DNA of 64,000 bases from Lachnospiraceae bacterium (GTDB lineage Bacteria; Bacillota_A; Clostridia; Lachnospirales; Lachnospiraceae), in NCBI GenBank assembly GCA_021770615.1, contig JAETQR010000006.1, positions 1 through 64,000 of the forward strand, read 5' to 3'. Below the pieces are notes generated by a model. The model saw only the letters and a program-made list of their open reading frames with translations, was not told the origin of the DNA and did no database searches. The position numbers and the translations under genes were made by a program. Of this stretch, positions 44,318 through 52,749 are shown piece by piece (positions within the stretch are counted from its first letter, which is position 1; every line of letters starts with the position of its first letter).

Positions 44318-45685
44318 CTATGAAAAAAATCCGATCAATCCTTGTATAAATATAAACGCAACGACAATAGGGAGCACCCATGTAAGATACCCTCTCATGA
44401 CAACCGGCATCTTCAATCCCTCTCCCTGATTTACTTCTTTTATGTATCCGTCAAATCCCCACCCATATCTGTTCACACAAAAAAGCAGATATACCAACGA
44501 TCCAAACGGCAGGATGAGGTTACTGACCAGAAAATCCTCCAGGTCAAGTACTCCTGTCCCCTCGCCAAAAGGCTGAAACCCACTCCACACATTGAAGCCA
44601 AGCACACATGGTATTGAGAGCACAAAGACCAGTATCATATTGACCACAGACATCCTCTTTCTGTCCAACCCGGTCAGTTCCATCGCCATAGACATGATAT
44701 TTTCAAATACAGCAAGCACGGTAGAAAAGGCAGCAAATGACATAAACAGGAAAAACAGGCTTCCCCATATGCGGCCGCCCGCCATGTTAGCAAATAAATT
44801 CGGCAGCGTGATAAAAATAAGGTTCGGGCCGCTGTCCGGGCTCACCCCATACGCAAAACATGCCGGAAAGATAATAAGTCCCGCCGTAACCGCTACAAAT
44901 GTGTCCAGCCCCGCTATCCTCACCGCTTCTCCAAAAAGTGAGTGTTTTTTTTCGATGTAACTTCCGAAGATTGCCATTGCCCCGATCCCAAGGCTCAGTA
45001 TAAAAAATGCCTGATTCATCGCAGCGACAAGTGTAGCCACGATCCCTTTCTCCATCATCCGTCCAAAATCCGGTATCAGATAAAACCGCAGTCCCTCTGC
45101 GCCACCCTCCATTAAAACACTGTGCAACGCAAGAACCACCATGATCACGATCAGGGCGCCCATCATCCATTTTGTAATGCGCTCCACGCCATTTTGAAGC
45201 CCGACCGCACAGATCCCCATTCCAACTACTACAACCAGCGCCATCCAAAACAGCATTACTTTCCAGTCACCGAGCAGAGTCCCAAACACTGCTGCCACGC
45301 CCTGGGGGTCCATTCCCATATATCCGCCCGTAATTGACAAATAAAAATAATGGAGCATCCATCCGGCGACCGTCGTATAAAACATCATTAATAACAAATT
45401 TCCCGCAAATGCGATGACTCCATGAAAATGCCATTTGCTTCCCTTCTTTTCCAACACCTGAAAAGATTTTACAGCGCTCTGTCTGCTGGCTCGTCCCACC
45501 GCAAATTCCATCGTCATGACCGGTACGCCAAATGCCACCAGAAACAATATATAGAAAAGAACGAAGGCCCCTCCTCCATACTCTCCCGCTACATAAGGAA
45601 AACGCCACACATTTCCAATACCGATTGCACACCCTGCGGATAAAAGGATAAATCCCAGTCTTGATCCAAGCTTTTCTCTTTCCAT
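44318..45685 (-). CDS. Neurotransmitter:sodium symporter family (NSS) transporter
   Basis: 455 residues with about eleven helices of the LeuT fold. The first helix signature GCAIGIGNVWRFPYVAGEYG with the unwound GNVWRFP segment is intact. Bacterial members import amino acids with sodium. The start is set at 45685 (MEREKLGSRLGF). The reading frame runs further up into the MATE gene, but GGAGG at about 45698 supports this start, although its 13-nt spacing is long. Confidence 0.9.
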   Translation of the reverse strand: MEREKLGSRLGFILLSAGCAIGIGNVWRFPYVAGEYGGGAFVLFYILFLVAFGVPVMTMEFAVGRASRQSAVKSFQVLEKKGSKWHFHGVIAFAGNLLLMMFYTTVAGWMLHYFYLSITGGYMGMDPQGVAAVFGTLLGDWKVMLFWMALVVVVGMGICAVGLQNGVERITKWMMGALIVIMVVLALHSVLMEGGAEGLRFYLIPDFGRMMEKGIVATLVAAMNQAFFILSLGIGAMAIFGSYIEKKHSLFGEAVRIAGLDTFVAVTAGLIIFPACFAYGVSPDSGPNLIFITLPNLFANMAGGRIWGSLFFLFMSFAAFSTVLAVFENIMSMAMELTGLDRKRMSVVNMILVFVLSIPCVLGFNVWSGFQPFGEGTGVLDLEDFLVSNLILPFGSLVYLLFCVNRYGWGFDGYIKEVNQGEGLKMPVVMRGYLTWVLPIVVAFIFIQGLIGFFS

Positions 45686-45783
45686 CTGTTTTCTTATTCC
45701 TCCGTATCGTCTCAATAACTCAGAATCTATTTTAACGCACTTTGGTATATAAGTAAAGAGAGCACCCAAAATTGATTCCCGTG

Positions 45784-47133
45784 CTACCGATCCTCCGGCA
45801 GCGTCCGGAAAAAATACAAAATAAAAGGAACTGTAATGATAAATGTGGCGGCGTCCGACACAGTCTGTGCGATCTCTACACCAGTCAGTCCAAAAAGAGC
45901 CGAGAGAAGAACAATAAACGGAATAAAACATAAACCGCTTCTGAGCGCTGACAAAAATGTGGCTTTCCCATTTGCCCCCACACTCTGGAACATCATATTA
46001 CCACAGACTGTAAGCGGAATAAAAAACAAAGAAAGAAGCTGTACTCTCAGCGCAAATGTCCCAATCTCGATCACCGCCGGATCATCCCTGAAAAACCCGA
46101 TCAGTCCCGATGATAAAAGCATACCAACGACGGCAAGCGCCCCAAGCGACACCTCTCCTGCCATAGTCGTAAACCAGAAACTCTTCCTGACTCTGGAATA
46201 TTTTTTTGCCCCATAATTGAATGCACAGACCGGCTGAAATCCCTGTCCGAGCCCAAGTCCCACCGCAAAGACCAAAAAGCAGATCCGGTTTACGATAGAC
46301 ATCCCGGCCACAGCCGCATCTCCATAAATTCCTGCATACCCGTTAAGTACCATCGTAGATACGCTGTTTAGTCCCTGGCGCATAAGGCTTGGAAAACCTG
46401 TCTTGATAATATTCATGATCTCACTGCGTTTTCCTGAAAATTTCTTCAGCCACAGTCTGGTCTGCGTTCTTCCCGACAAAAACATATAAAGCAGGATTCC
46501 AAAACTGATGCACTGGGATACCGCCGTCGAAATTCCGGCGCCCTCTACTCCCATTTCAAACTGAACCATCAAAAGCCAGTCTCCAAATATGTTTATGATC
46601 CCTCCCGTCGTCAGTCCGATCATGGCAAGCATTGCTTTTCCCTCATAGCGGAGAATATTATTTAATACACAGCTGGATGCCATGATGGGTGCTGCCGCTA
46701 GTATAAAGCCGCCATAAACCCTGGCATATGGCAGTATTGTTTCCGTACTCCCCAACAACCGCATAAGCGGATCCAGAAATAAAAGGCCAAAAAACGTAAT
46801 CGCCGCTCCCGCCAGCACAGAACATACAAAACTGGTCGTCGCCGTAACATTGGCATGTTCGAGTTTCTTCTCCCCGAGATTTCTGGCAATGATACTTCCT
46901 GCACCATGCCCAAACATAAAACCAAATGCCTGTATGATCGCCATAAGACCAAATACAACTCCCACCGCGCCGCTGGCACTCGTTCCAATCCGGCCGACAA
47001 AATAAGTATCTGCCATATTATAAATGCTCGTGACGAGCATACTTACCGTAGTCGGAATTCCAAGAGAAATAACCAGATGGGATACAGGTGTTTCTGTCAT
47101 TTTCCGATAATGTTCCGCTGATGATTCTTTCAT
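45784..47133 (-). CDS. MATE family efflux transporter
   Basis: 449 residues with twelve predicted helices. Typical stretches are VISLGIPTTVSMLVTSIYNM near the N-terminus, GVVFGLMAIIQAFGFMFGHG and GLGQGFQPVCAFNYGAKKY. These exporters extrude cationic drugs using sodium or proton gradients; the substrate is unknown. The start at 47133 lies 7 nt after AGGAGG; the upstream ATG at 47175 lies too close to the promoter -10. Confidence 0.92.
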   Translation of the reverse strand: MKESSAEHYRKMTETPVSHLVISLGIPTTVSMLVTSIYNMADTYFVGRIGTSASGAVGVVFGLMAIIQAFGFMFGHGAGSIIARNLGEKKLEHANVTATTSFVCSVLAGAAITFFGLLFLDPLMRLLGSTETILPYARVYGGFILAAAPIMASSCVLNNILRYEGKAMLAMIGLTTGGIINIFGDWLLMVQFEMGVEGAGISTAVSQCISFGILLYMFLSGRTQTRLWLKKFSGKRSEIMNIIKTGFPSLMRQGLNSVSTMVLNGYAGIYGDAAVAGMSIVNRICFLVFAVGLGLGQGFQPVCAFNYGAKKYSRVRKSFWFTTMAGEVSLGALAVVGMLLSSGLIGFFRDDPAVIEIGTFALRVQLLSLFFIPLTVCGNMMFQSVGANGKATFLSALRSGLCFIPFIVLLSALFGLTGVEIAQTVSDAATFIITVPFILYFFRTLPEDR

Positions 47134-47182
47134 GCTCGTTCCTCCTGCCTGCATATTATTGTTATCTATTTTCATATCTTCT

Positions 47183-47212
47183 ATTATCCATTTTTGCTAT
47201 TGTCTGTGTCAA
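47183..47212 (-). promoter_or_regulatory. Sigma-A promoter of the MATE gene
   Basis: Minus-strand perfect TTGACA (47207-47212), 18 nt, GATAAT (47183-47188). On the other strand CTGACA-16-TATAGA near 47277-47304 may serve the superoxide dismutase-like gene. Confidence 0.65.
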
Positions 47213-47335
47213 GTATTTATTTTGAATTTGTGTTTTTGACACCTCAAGATACAAAATACGAAAAATGATTCAGGAACTGACAGCATAAAATTACATATTA
47301 TAGAAATAAAGATAATTTGATAACAGGAGAATACG

Positions 47336-47851
47336 ATGTATGATTCAAAATATATTGGAAAAGTTTTAGAGAAGGCAGATCCCCAAGCCAGTGCAACAAT
47401 ACTTGGCTGTGACGAATATAAAAATTTGAATGGAAAAGTCTGCCTTTATGATATCGGCTCTGCCATTCTTGTTACGACTTCCCTTTATGGTATTCCAAAC
47501 AAAAGCGGATACTGCCAGCATCCCATACTTGGCCTTCACATTCATGAAGGAAAATCTTGCAGCGGGAACAGTGAAGATCACTTTGCCGATGCCATGGGAC
47601 ACTACAACCCGCATGACTGTCAGCATCCTGAACATGCCGGTGATCTTCCCCCATTATTTGTAAATGAAGGAACCGCATGGAGTGCTGTCATTACGACCAG
47701 ATTCAAAATAAAAGAAATCACCGGGCGGACAGTTATCGTCCATTCGATGCCCGATGATTTTCACTCTCAGCCTTCCGGTAACTCCGGTAAAAAAATAGCT
47801 TGCGGTGTCATCCGTAAACTAACTCCTGTACAGTCAGAACAACATAAATAA
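47336..47851 (+). CDS. Cu/Zn superoxide dismutase-like protein
   Basis: 171 residues, no signal peptide. Metal ligands are in family order: His68 and His70 (GLHIHEG), bridging His89 (GHYNP), zinc ligands among His97/His100 and Asp103 (HAGDLPP), and copper His136 (IVHSMPDD). The Cys75-Cys156 disulphide pair is present. The active-site arginine (Arg143 in human SOD1, three residues before the second Cys) is Lys153 here. Such proteins are usually exported; this one appears cytoplasmic in a presumed anaerobe. AGGAG lies 6 nt before the ATG. Dismutase activity is uncertain. Confidence 0.82.
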   Translation: MYDSKYIGKVLEKADPQASATILGCDEYKNLNGKVCLYDIGSAILVTTSLYGIPNKSGYCQHPILGLHIHEGKSCSGNSEDHFADAMGHYNPHDCQHPEHAGDLPPLFVNEGTAWSAVITTRFKIKEITGRTVIVHSMPDDFHSQPSGNSGKKIACGVIRKLTPVQSEQHK

Positions 47852-47852
47852 A

Positions 47853-48425
47853 CTAGAAAATTGAAATTCCACCTGTCATCTGCGCTGCGACAAAAAATTC
47901 AGTCGCAGGGCAGGGTGTGACATACCGTTTTCCCTCTTCCAAAAATTCTGTATATGCCTCACGTCTGAGCTTCCTCTTTTCAAAAAACATCTGGATCTTC
48001 TTTTTCTTTAATAATATCTCCTGCATCTGCTTCTTCTTCTCACTTTTTTTCTCTCTGGAACGTTGTATCTGGAGTTCAACTTCTACCGCAGAATTCTTTT
48101 CCCTTGTCACAACATACTGGATCGCCTCCAGGACCATCTTCTCATATTCCGGATCGTTTTTCATGGCCACCAGCGCCATATCACTGATCTGTATTGACAC
48201 GATGGCATTCATCCGGTCTGCAAACGGACACATTTTCCGAATCTTCTCTTTGAGATATTCTCTGTATTCTTTCAGTGTCATTTCACACGGTTTTTTTTCT
48301 TTGGCAAGCTGTTCGATCTGCTCTTTAAAACCTTTTGGTCTTTCTGCCTCCTGCTCTGTACGCCCGCTGTCCACATAAGTTTCTGTCCGCAGTATATAAC
48401 CTGCATAAATTTTGTTTCCCGACAT
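47853..48425 (-). CDS. Unknown protein (DUF6033-like) under an exact sigma-28 promoter
   Basis: 190 residues, soluble. The middle part (MTLKEYREYLKEKIRKM, then SIQISDMALVAMKNDPEYE) matches the pattern I know as DUF6033, found mainly in Lachnospiraceae. A strongly basic region (about 120-155; KKKQMQEILLKKKKIQMFFE) is probably helical. Ends abruptly after a conserved-looking TEFFVAAQMTGGISIF. GGAGG lies before the ATG; a leader hairpin (48443-48498) and a perfect sigma-28 promoter (48523-48549) precede it. A link to flagellar regulation is inferred; function is unknown. Confidence 0.75.
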   Translation of the reverse strand: MSGNKIYAGYILRTETYVDSGRTEQEAERPKGFKEQIEQLAKEKKPCEMTLKEYREYLKEKIRKMCPFADRMNAIVSIQISDMALVAMKNDPEYEKMVLEAIQYVVTREKNSAVEVELQIQRSREKKSEKKKQMQEILLKKKKIQMFFEKRKLRREAYTEFLEEGKRYVTPCPATEFFVAAQMTGGISIF

Positions 48426-48442
48426 AAAATTCCTCCATTCAA

Positions 48443-48498
48443 AAGGACAGCATTGTCCTCAACTTCGTTTTTCACTCCATTGAAAACATGCTGTCCTT
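48443..48498 (-). promoter_or_regulatory. Leader hairpin before the sigma-28-driven gene
   Basis: AAGGACAGCAT and its exact 11-bp complement enclose a 34-nt loop, directly upstream of the GGAGG binding site and followed on the minus strand by TTTT. It could be a weak attenuator or an mRNA stabiliser. Confidence 0.5.
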
Positions 48499-48522
48499 AG
48501 TCATTATGGCTTTGTAATCTAT

Positions 48523-48549
48523 ATATCGGCTTGTTGCAGGAAATGTTTA
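48523..48549 (-). promoter_or_regulatory. Consensus sigma-28 (SigD/FliA) promoter
   Basis: Minus-strand TAAA (48546-48549), exactly 15 nt, GCCGATAT (48523-48530): a perfect match to the SigD consensus TAAA-N15-GCCGATAT. No sigma-A promoter is evident before this gene. It implies a flagellar regulon in the organism. Confidence 0.85.
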
Positions 48550-48579
48550 ACAGAACGGATAAAAGAGGTTCTTTTTTTC

Positions 48580-50826
48580 CTACTTTGTCTGATCAAAATT
48601 CAGGGCCGCATTAATAAATGCATCATAAGACGGCTTTTTGTCAGCCACACTCTCACCGAACAAAAGCGGTGCCTTTGTGGATCTCCATGAAGTAGCATCC
48701 GTAGTTCCCCACACTGTGATAGAAGTAATGTTCGCACCCGCTGCTTTCTGGCGGAGTATCGCCTCCATCAGCTTGCCATACGTCTCCGCATTTTTTGCCC
48801 AGACAGTCTGTTTTGTCTCGTCAGTGGTCGTACTGGTGACTGTTCCGGAATTTGTCACATCCAGCTCGGTGATCTGTATCTCGAAACCAGCCTCCCTGAA
48901 TGCGGCCAGTGCGGCCTCAAACTTATCCTCATCATTTTTCCCATTGATATGAGACTGCATTCCGATCCCGTTGCAGACTTTCTTTCCTTCCGGATTCATT
49001 TCATCCTGCGCATTGATGTTGTTGATCAGCTCAACCACTTTCTCCGGATGAAGGTAAGTATTGTAATCATTGTAGATCAGGGCGATATCGGTCCGGTTGT
49101 TTTTCACCAGTTCATCATAAGCTACTACAAATGCCTTCTTTACATACGGGGAGTTCGTATCCACTTCCTCACCGAAGATATACTTCCAGTAATTCACATA
49201 TGTCTCTCCCTCGTTCTTCATATTCAGGTATTCATTCACCACGTCATAGGCGGCCACTACATCTCCATAACCACTATTGAAGATATGCTGCAGGAGAGTA
49301 CGCACATACATTTCCTCACGGGTGTACATGGTCTCCTGATCGGTGTATTCACTCGAACCATCCGCATACCCCTTGGTAAAGAAATGCTGTGGATTCTGCT
49401 GATGCCAGAATGGCGAGTGGATACGCACCTTCAGGTCATTTTCCTTTGCGATCTTCAAGACATTATCCATACGTGAAAAATCAATTTCCGGAACAATGAC
49501 ATCTCCCTCTGCATCTTTATTATCCTCACATGCCCGGTAAGCATCGTCCACTACATATCCGGACGCAGCAGCATCCGTCAGCTTAAGAGTCTTCTTTGTA
49601 CCCATCATTGAATCCAGTTTCATCTCATTTCCAAGAGTGATGCTGTTAAAATGATGTTTTACAAAACCAAGAGTATTTTTGTTCATAATCTGCGAATAGG
49701 ACACTGCCACACCCATGATCGGGACATATGGTGCATAAGCCTCCTTGATCGGGGTCAGAGAAGCATCATACTCTCCCGGCGCAGAGATACGCTCCATCGT
49801 AAAGTCGTCGATAAGGAATCTTGCTTTTCCGTATCCGCTTGTTTCAATATAGAAAACGAAATTATAGAAATACTCCGGTACAGTAAACTCTACATTGATC
49901 TGAGTCCACTCGTCAAGAGAAATCGGGTATTTTGTATCCGCCGGATAGTTCTCACAGCTCGGTTCCTCGCCATTATCCATATCCTCCTTAGAATAGTACT
50001 TGGCGCTGGAAACCATCAAATTGATTCCCCGTTTGTAAGTAGTATCTTCTGATGGTATTTTAGCCCAGAAAGATACCTTGTATTTACCACCCGGTGTGAT
50101 GCAGTCCGTAAGATCCATCGCGGGACCGTTCCACGAATGACCAAGACCGTCCTCTCCTGCGCGGTCGTAGATAAGAGCTGCCCCCTTTCCACTATGTGCT
50201 TCTTCCGATACCATTAACTTACACTGGTTCCCCCTTGCAAACCAATCGCCCAGACCATTTTCAAAATCCTCGGAATAATTTGTAAGTGGGGTAGCAGTAG
50301 GGGCTGGTATCTGGGTGGCAGGAGTTTCCGAAGAATTGCCACCTGGATCCGCAGATGCCGATGGATTCTGCGAGGATGTCCCGGATCCCGGAGTGGATGC
50401 CGTTCCCTGAGGCGCTGTCGGGGCCGGACTTACTGTCGGCTCTTCCTGATTACCCGGGGATTCGTTTCCTGTTACCGTTACCTTTACTTTCAGGGAAATT
50501 GGTTTTTTCTTTCCTTTCAGAGTGATCTTTGCCGTAACCTTAGTACTTCCCTCCTTCTTTCCGGTGATCGTAAAAGCAGTCTTTCCCTTTTTCTTTACAG
50601 ATGCAATGGATTTTTTCGCCGATTTTACAGTAAGTTTTTTTACTTTATTTTTCTTTACATTTTTAATCGTTATCTTTTTATTTTTTTTGACTGCAACCCT
50701 GACAGAGCTCTTACTGATCTTAGGCTTTTTAGCAGCCTCCGTATCCGGAGAATCCATCCAGACAGCAGTGACAGCCATCGCCAGTATCAGTATTCTGGAA
50801 GCCACACGTTTTGCCTTTTTATGCAT
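48580..50826 (-). CDS. Secreted endo-1,4-beta-xylanase, GH10, with carbohydrate-binding module
   Basis: 748 residues: signal peptide (1 to about 31), a lysine-rich Ig-like module (about 35-118), a proline/serine/threonine linker (about 120-182), a CBM4/9-type jelly-roll module (about 186-347, including FLIDDFTMERI), and a GH10 barrel (about 355-748). The GH10 acid/base Glu is in AAYDVVNEYLN (about 532) and the nucleophile Glu in IQITELDVTN (about 654). It cleaves xylan backbone outside the cell. No sortase motif; the basic module may hold it to the wall. GGAGG lies 8 nt before the ATG. Followed on the left by the sigma-28-driven gene. Confidence 0.95.
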   Translation of the reverse strand: MHKKAKRVASRILILAMAVTAVWMDSPDTEAAKKPKISKSSVRVAVKKNKKITIKNVKKNKVKKLTVKSAKKSIASVKKKGKTAFTITGKKEGSTKVTAKITLKGKKKPISLKVKVTVTGNESPGNQEEPTVSPAPTAPQGTASTPGSGTSSQNPSASADPGGNSSETPATQIPAPTATPLTNYSEDFENGLGDWFARGNQCKLMVSEEAHSGKGAALIYDRAGEDGLGHSWNGPAMDLTDCITPGGKYKVSFWAKIPSEDTTYKRGINLMVSSAKYYSKEDMDNGEEPSCENYPADTKYPISLDEWTQINVEFTVPEYFYNFVFYIETSGYGKARFLIDDFTMERISAPGEYDASLTPIKEAYAPYVPIMGVAVSYSQIMNKNTLGFVKHHFNSITLGNEMKLDSMMGTKKTLKLTDAAASGYVVDDAYRACEDNKDAEGDVIVPEIDFSRMDNVLKIAKENDLKVRIHSPFWHQQNPQHFFTKGYADGSSEYTDQETMYTREEMYVRTLLQHIFNSGYGDVVAAYDVVNEYLNMKNEGETYVNYWKYIFGEEVDTNSPYVKKAFVVAYDELVKNNRTDIALIYNDYNTYLHPEKVVELINNINAQDEMNPEGKKVCNGIGMQSHINGKNDEDKFEAALAAFREAGFEIQITELDVTNSGTVTSTTTDETKQTVWAKNAETYGKLMEAILRQKAAGANITSITVWGTTDATSWRSTKAPLLFGESVADKKPSYDAFINAALNFDQTK

Positions 50827-50871
50827 GCAACATACCTCCTATTCTTTTATTCGGTTCGTTTTATTGTTTTA

Positions 50872-50905
50872 AAAAAGGTGCATACGCACTCATATGCACC
50901 TTTTT
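50872..50905 (-). terminator. Intrinsic terminator between two surface-protein genes
   Basis: AAAAAGGTGCAT (50872-50883) pairs over 12 bp with ATGCACCTTTTT (50894-50905) and is followed on the minus strand by a T run. Ends the transcript of the 50949 gene, so the xylanase must have its own promoter in the 45 nt before it; I see no clear one. Confidence 0.9.
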
Positions 50906-50948
50906 GTGGTTTATTATCTTTTGTAAAAATTATTTTTGCGATAAAACA

Positions 50949-52613
50949 TTATTCTTTATTGGTCGCTGTAATGGTAGCTGATTTAATTGTCATATTTGCC
51001 GCTTTATTGATCCCGATAAGGATAGAGCCCACACTTTCTGCCTCTTTTACCGCCTTTGGCAGCGAAATATAGACTGTTCTCTCTCCTGTAGCTGCTTTCT
51101 GATCAAAAACTCCATCTGATGTGAGGTTTGTACCATCCCACAGATCTGTTGCGCCAGGTTTAAAAATTTTAACAAATGCCTGGGCGCTTGTCTCCGTCTC
51201 ATAAACCAATTTTAAATAATTGTACTTTGCAAGACTTACACCTTCTTCAGGGTTCTCCGGGTTCAGGTAAACCTCAATTCCACAGTTACAGCTAGTAGAT
51301 GGAGAATTAAACGTCACACTGCCATCCGCATTAAAGGTAAGATCTGTACGCCTAGTATCCTGATCCTTTGTGATAACACCTTCATTATCGGCTGTCAGTG
51401 ATAATTCGATCGGCGCCGTATCTGGTTTTGCAGTCTCATCCGGCTTTGCAGTCTCATCCGGTTTTGCGGTTTCATCCGGTTTTGCTGTCTCATCCGGCTT
51501 TGCCGTTTCATCCGGTTTTGCCGTTTCGTCCGGCTTTGCCGTCTCATCCGGACCTGGTGTTTCATTTCCTGCAATCAGCTTGACCTCAGTCAGTTTGACC
51601 TTATCATAGTTCTCAGTTGCAAGCTGCATACTGATACAATCAATCAGGGAAATATCTTCTGGCGTAGATGCGTATGTGTCAGTCAGATTAGCCGGGTCGA
51701 TATCAAATTCCGCTACATATTTTCCATCCGCATATTTCACATCTGAATCAGCATCTCCCAGGTATTTGCGGAATATCCCTTCCGTATAAGCAGTCTCTCC
51801 AGCCCCTTCATCCGTTGTACTCAGTGTGATCTTACCAGTCCAATGGTACTCTTCATCTTCCGGAAGTTTCTCTGTTGCCACCACAGTGACGATTACCTTT
51901 TTAAAGTTTGCCACATCGATCGCATATGCCGGGCATCCACTTGCTGCTTCCGTAAACTTAACCTGACGTGCTGCCGGGAACTGATAATCATAAGTCAATG
52001 TAATATCCTCTGCTACCGCCGGCGGCGTTACAACCGGTGTTTGCGTTGCCGGTGCTGTGGTAACCGGAGCTGATTCCGTTGGTGCCGGTACTGTCGGAGC
52101 CGGCTCCGTTGTTCCTGGCTGCGCTGTTCCATTTGGCGGTGTTGTCTGGCTGCCACCCGGATTCTGTGTCTGTGTTCCCGGTGCTGCAGTTGCTGCCGGT
52201 GCACTTGCTGCTGCCGTCGGCGCTACGCTTGGTACCGGTATCGGTGTCGCTGCATTCTGAACTTTAACCTTCAGTGTCAGCTTTGTTGCTTTTTTCTTTC
52301 CTTTTACCGTAACAGAAGCAGTGATCTTTGCACTTCCTGCTTTCTTACCTGTTACCTTAAAGGCTGTCTTGCCGGATTTCTTTACCGTAGCGATCTTTTT
52401 CTTACTGCTCTTTACGGTAAGTTTCTTTACCTGGTTCTTCTTTACATTTTTGATCGTTACCTTTTTGGTCTTTCCCTTAACTACAGTTATGGATTTGCTG
52501 GAAAGCTTGATTTTCTTTGCCGCATCCGCATCCGGAGCTGCTGTCCCGGCCATAGCGACTGTCAGAGCTACTGCCATAACTTTTGCCAAAGTTCTTTTGA
52601 AATTCTTTTTCAA
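50949..52613 (-). CDS. Secreted protein with lysine-rich Ig-like module and two carbohydrate-binding-like domains
   Basis: 554 residues. A signal peptide is followed by a lysine-rich Ig-like module (KIKLSSKSITVVKGKTKK onward) closely related to that of the xylanase and by a P/T/A/S linker. A beta-rich domain (about 210-370), a seven-fold PDETAK repeat linker, and a C-terminal beta-rich domain (about 420-554) complete it. No catalytic motif is seen. It resembles a polysaccharide-binding surface protein; the placement beside a xylanase suggests plant glycan binding (inference). The start is a TTG at 52613, 8 nt after GGAGG; an in-frame ATG at 52628 contains that binding site and is rejected. 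Confidence 0.8.
   Translation of the reverse strand: MKKNFKRTLAKVMAVALTVAMAGTAAPDADAAKKIKLSSKSITVVKGKTKKVTIKNVKKNQVKKLTVKSSKKKIATVKKSGKTAFKVTGKKAGSAKITASVTVKGKKKATKLTLKVKVQNAATPIPVPSVAPTAAASAPAATAAPGTQTQNPGGSQTTPPNGTAQPGTTEPAPTVPAPTESAPVTTAPATQTPVVTPPAVAEDITLTYDYQFPAARQVKFTEAASGCPAYAIDVANFKKVIVTVVATEKLPEDEEYHWTGKITLSTTDEGAGETAYTEGIFRKYLGDADSDVKYADGKYVAEFDIDPANLTDTYASTPEDISLIDCISMQLATENYDKVKLTEVKLIAGNETPGPDETAKPDETAKPDETAKPDETAKPDETAKPDETAKPDETAKPDTAPIELSLTADNEGVITKDQDTRRTDLTFNADGSVTFNSPSTSCNCGIEVYLNPENPEEGVSLAKYNYLKLVYETETSAQAFVKIFKPGATDLWDGTNLTSDGVFDQKAATGERTVYISLPKAVKEAESVGSILIGINKAANMTIKSATITATNKE
51424..51549. repeat. Seven 18-bp coding repeats (PDETAK linker)
   Basis: Seven units of plus-strand GGYTTTGCNGTYTCRTCC in a row, differing mostly at synonymous positions. 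They encode PDETAK seven times as an extended acidic/proline hinge between two domains of the 50949 protein. Confidence 0.92.
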
Positions 52614-52749
52614 AACTCTTACCTCCATTTTATTTAATAGTTTTTTATTTAATAAACATTTCATTCCGCACGAGACAGAAATCCTGCCCCGCACCTGAAA
52701 TGAATATTACTGGTTTTAGATTCATGGATAGACATCTACGTTTTGCAAC

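Noticed and set aside
44318..45931. Longer form of the NSS transporter starting at 45931
   Set aside because: The extra N-terminal part overlaps the MATE gene, is not hydrophobic in the right places, and lacks family similarity.
51424..51549. CRISPR-like repeat array
   Set aside because: Units are contiguous 18-bp coding repeats without spacers.
51370..51609. Plus-strand ORF of repeated SSGFAV units
   Set aside because: Antisense reading of the PDETAK repeats with no binding site.
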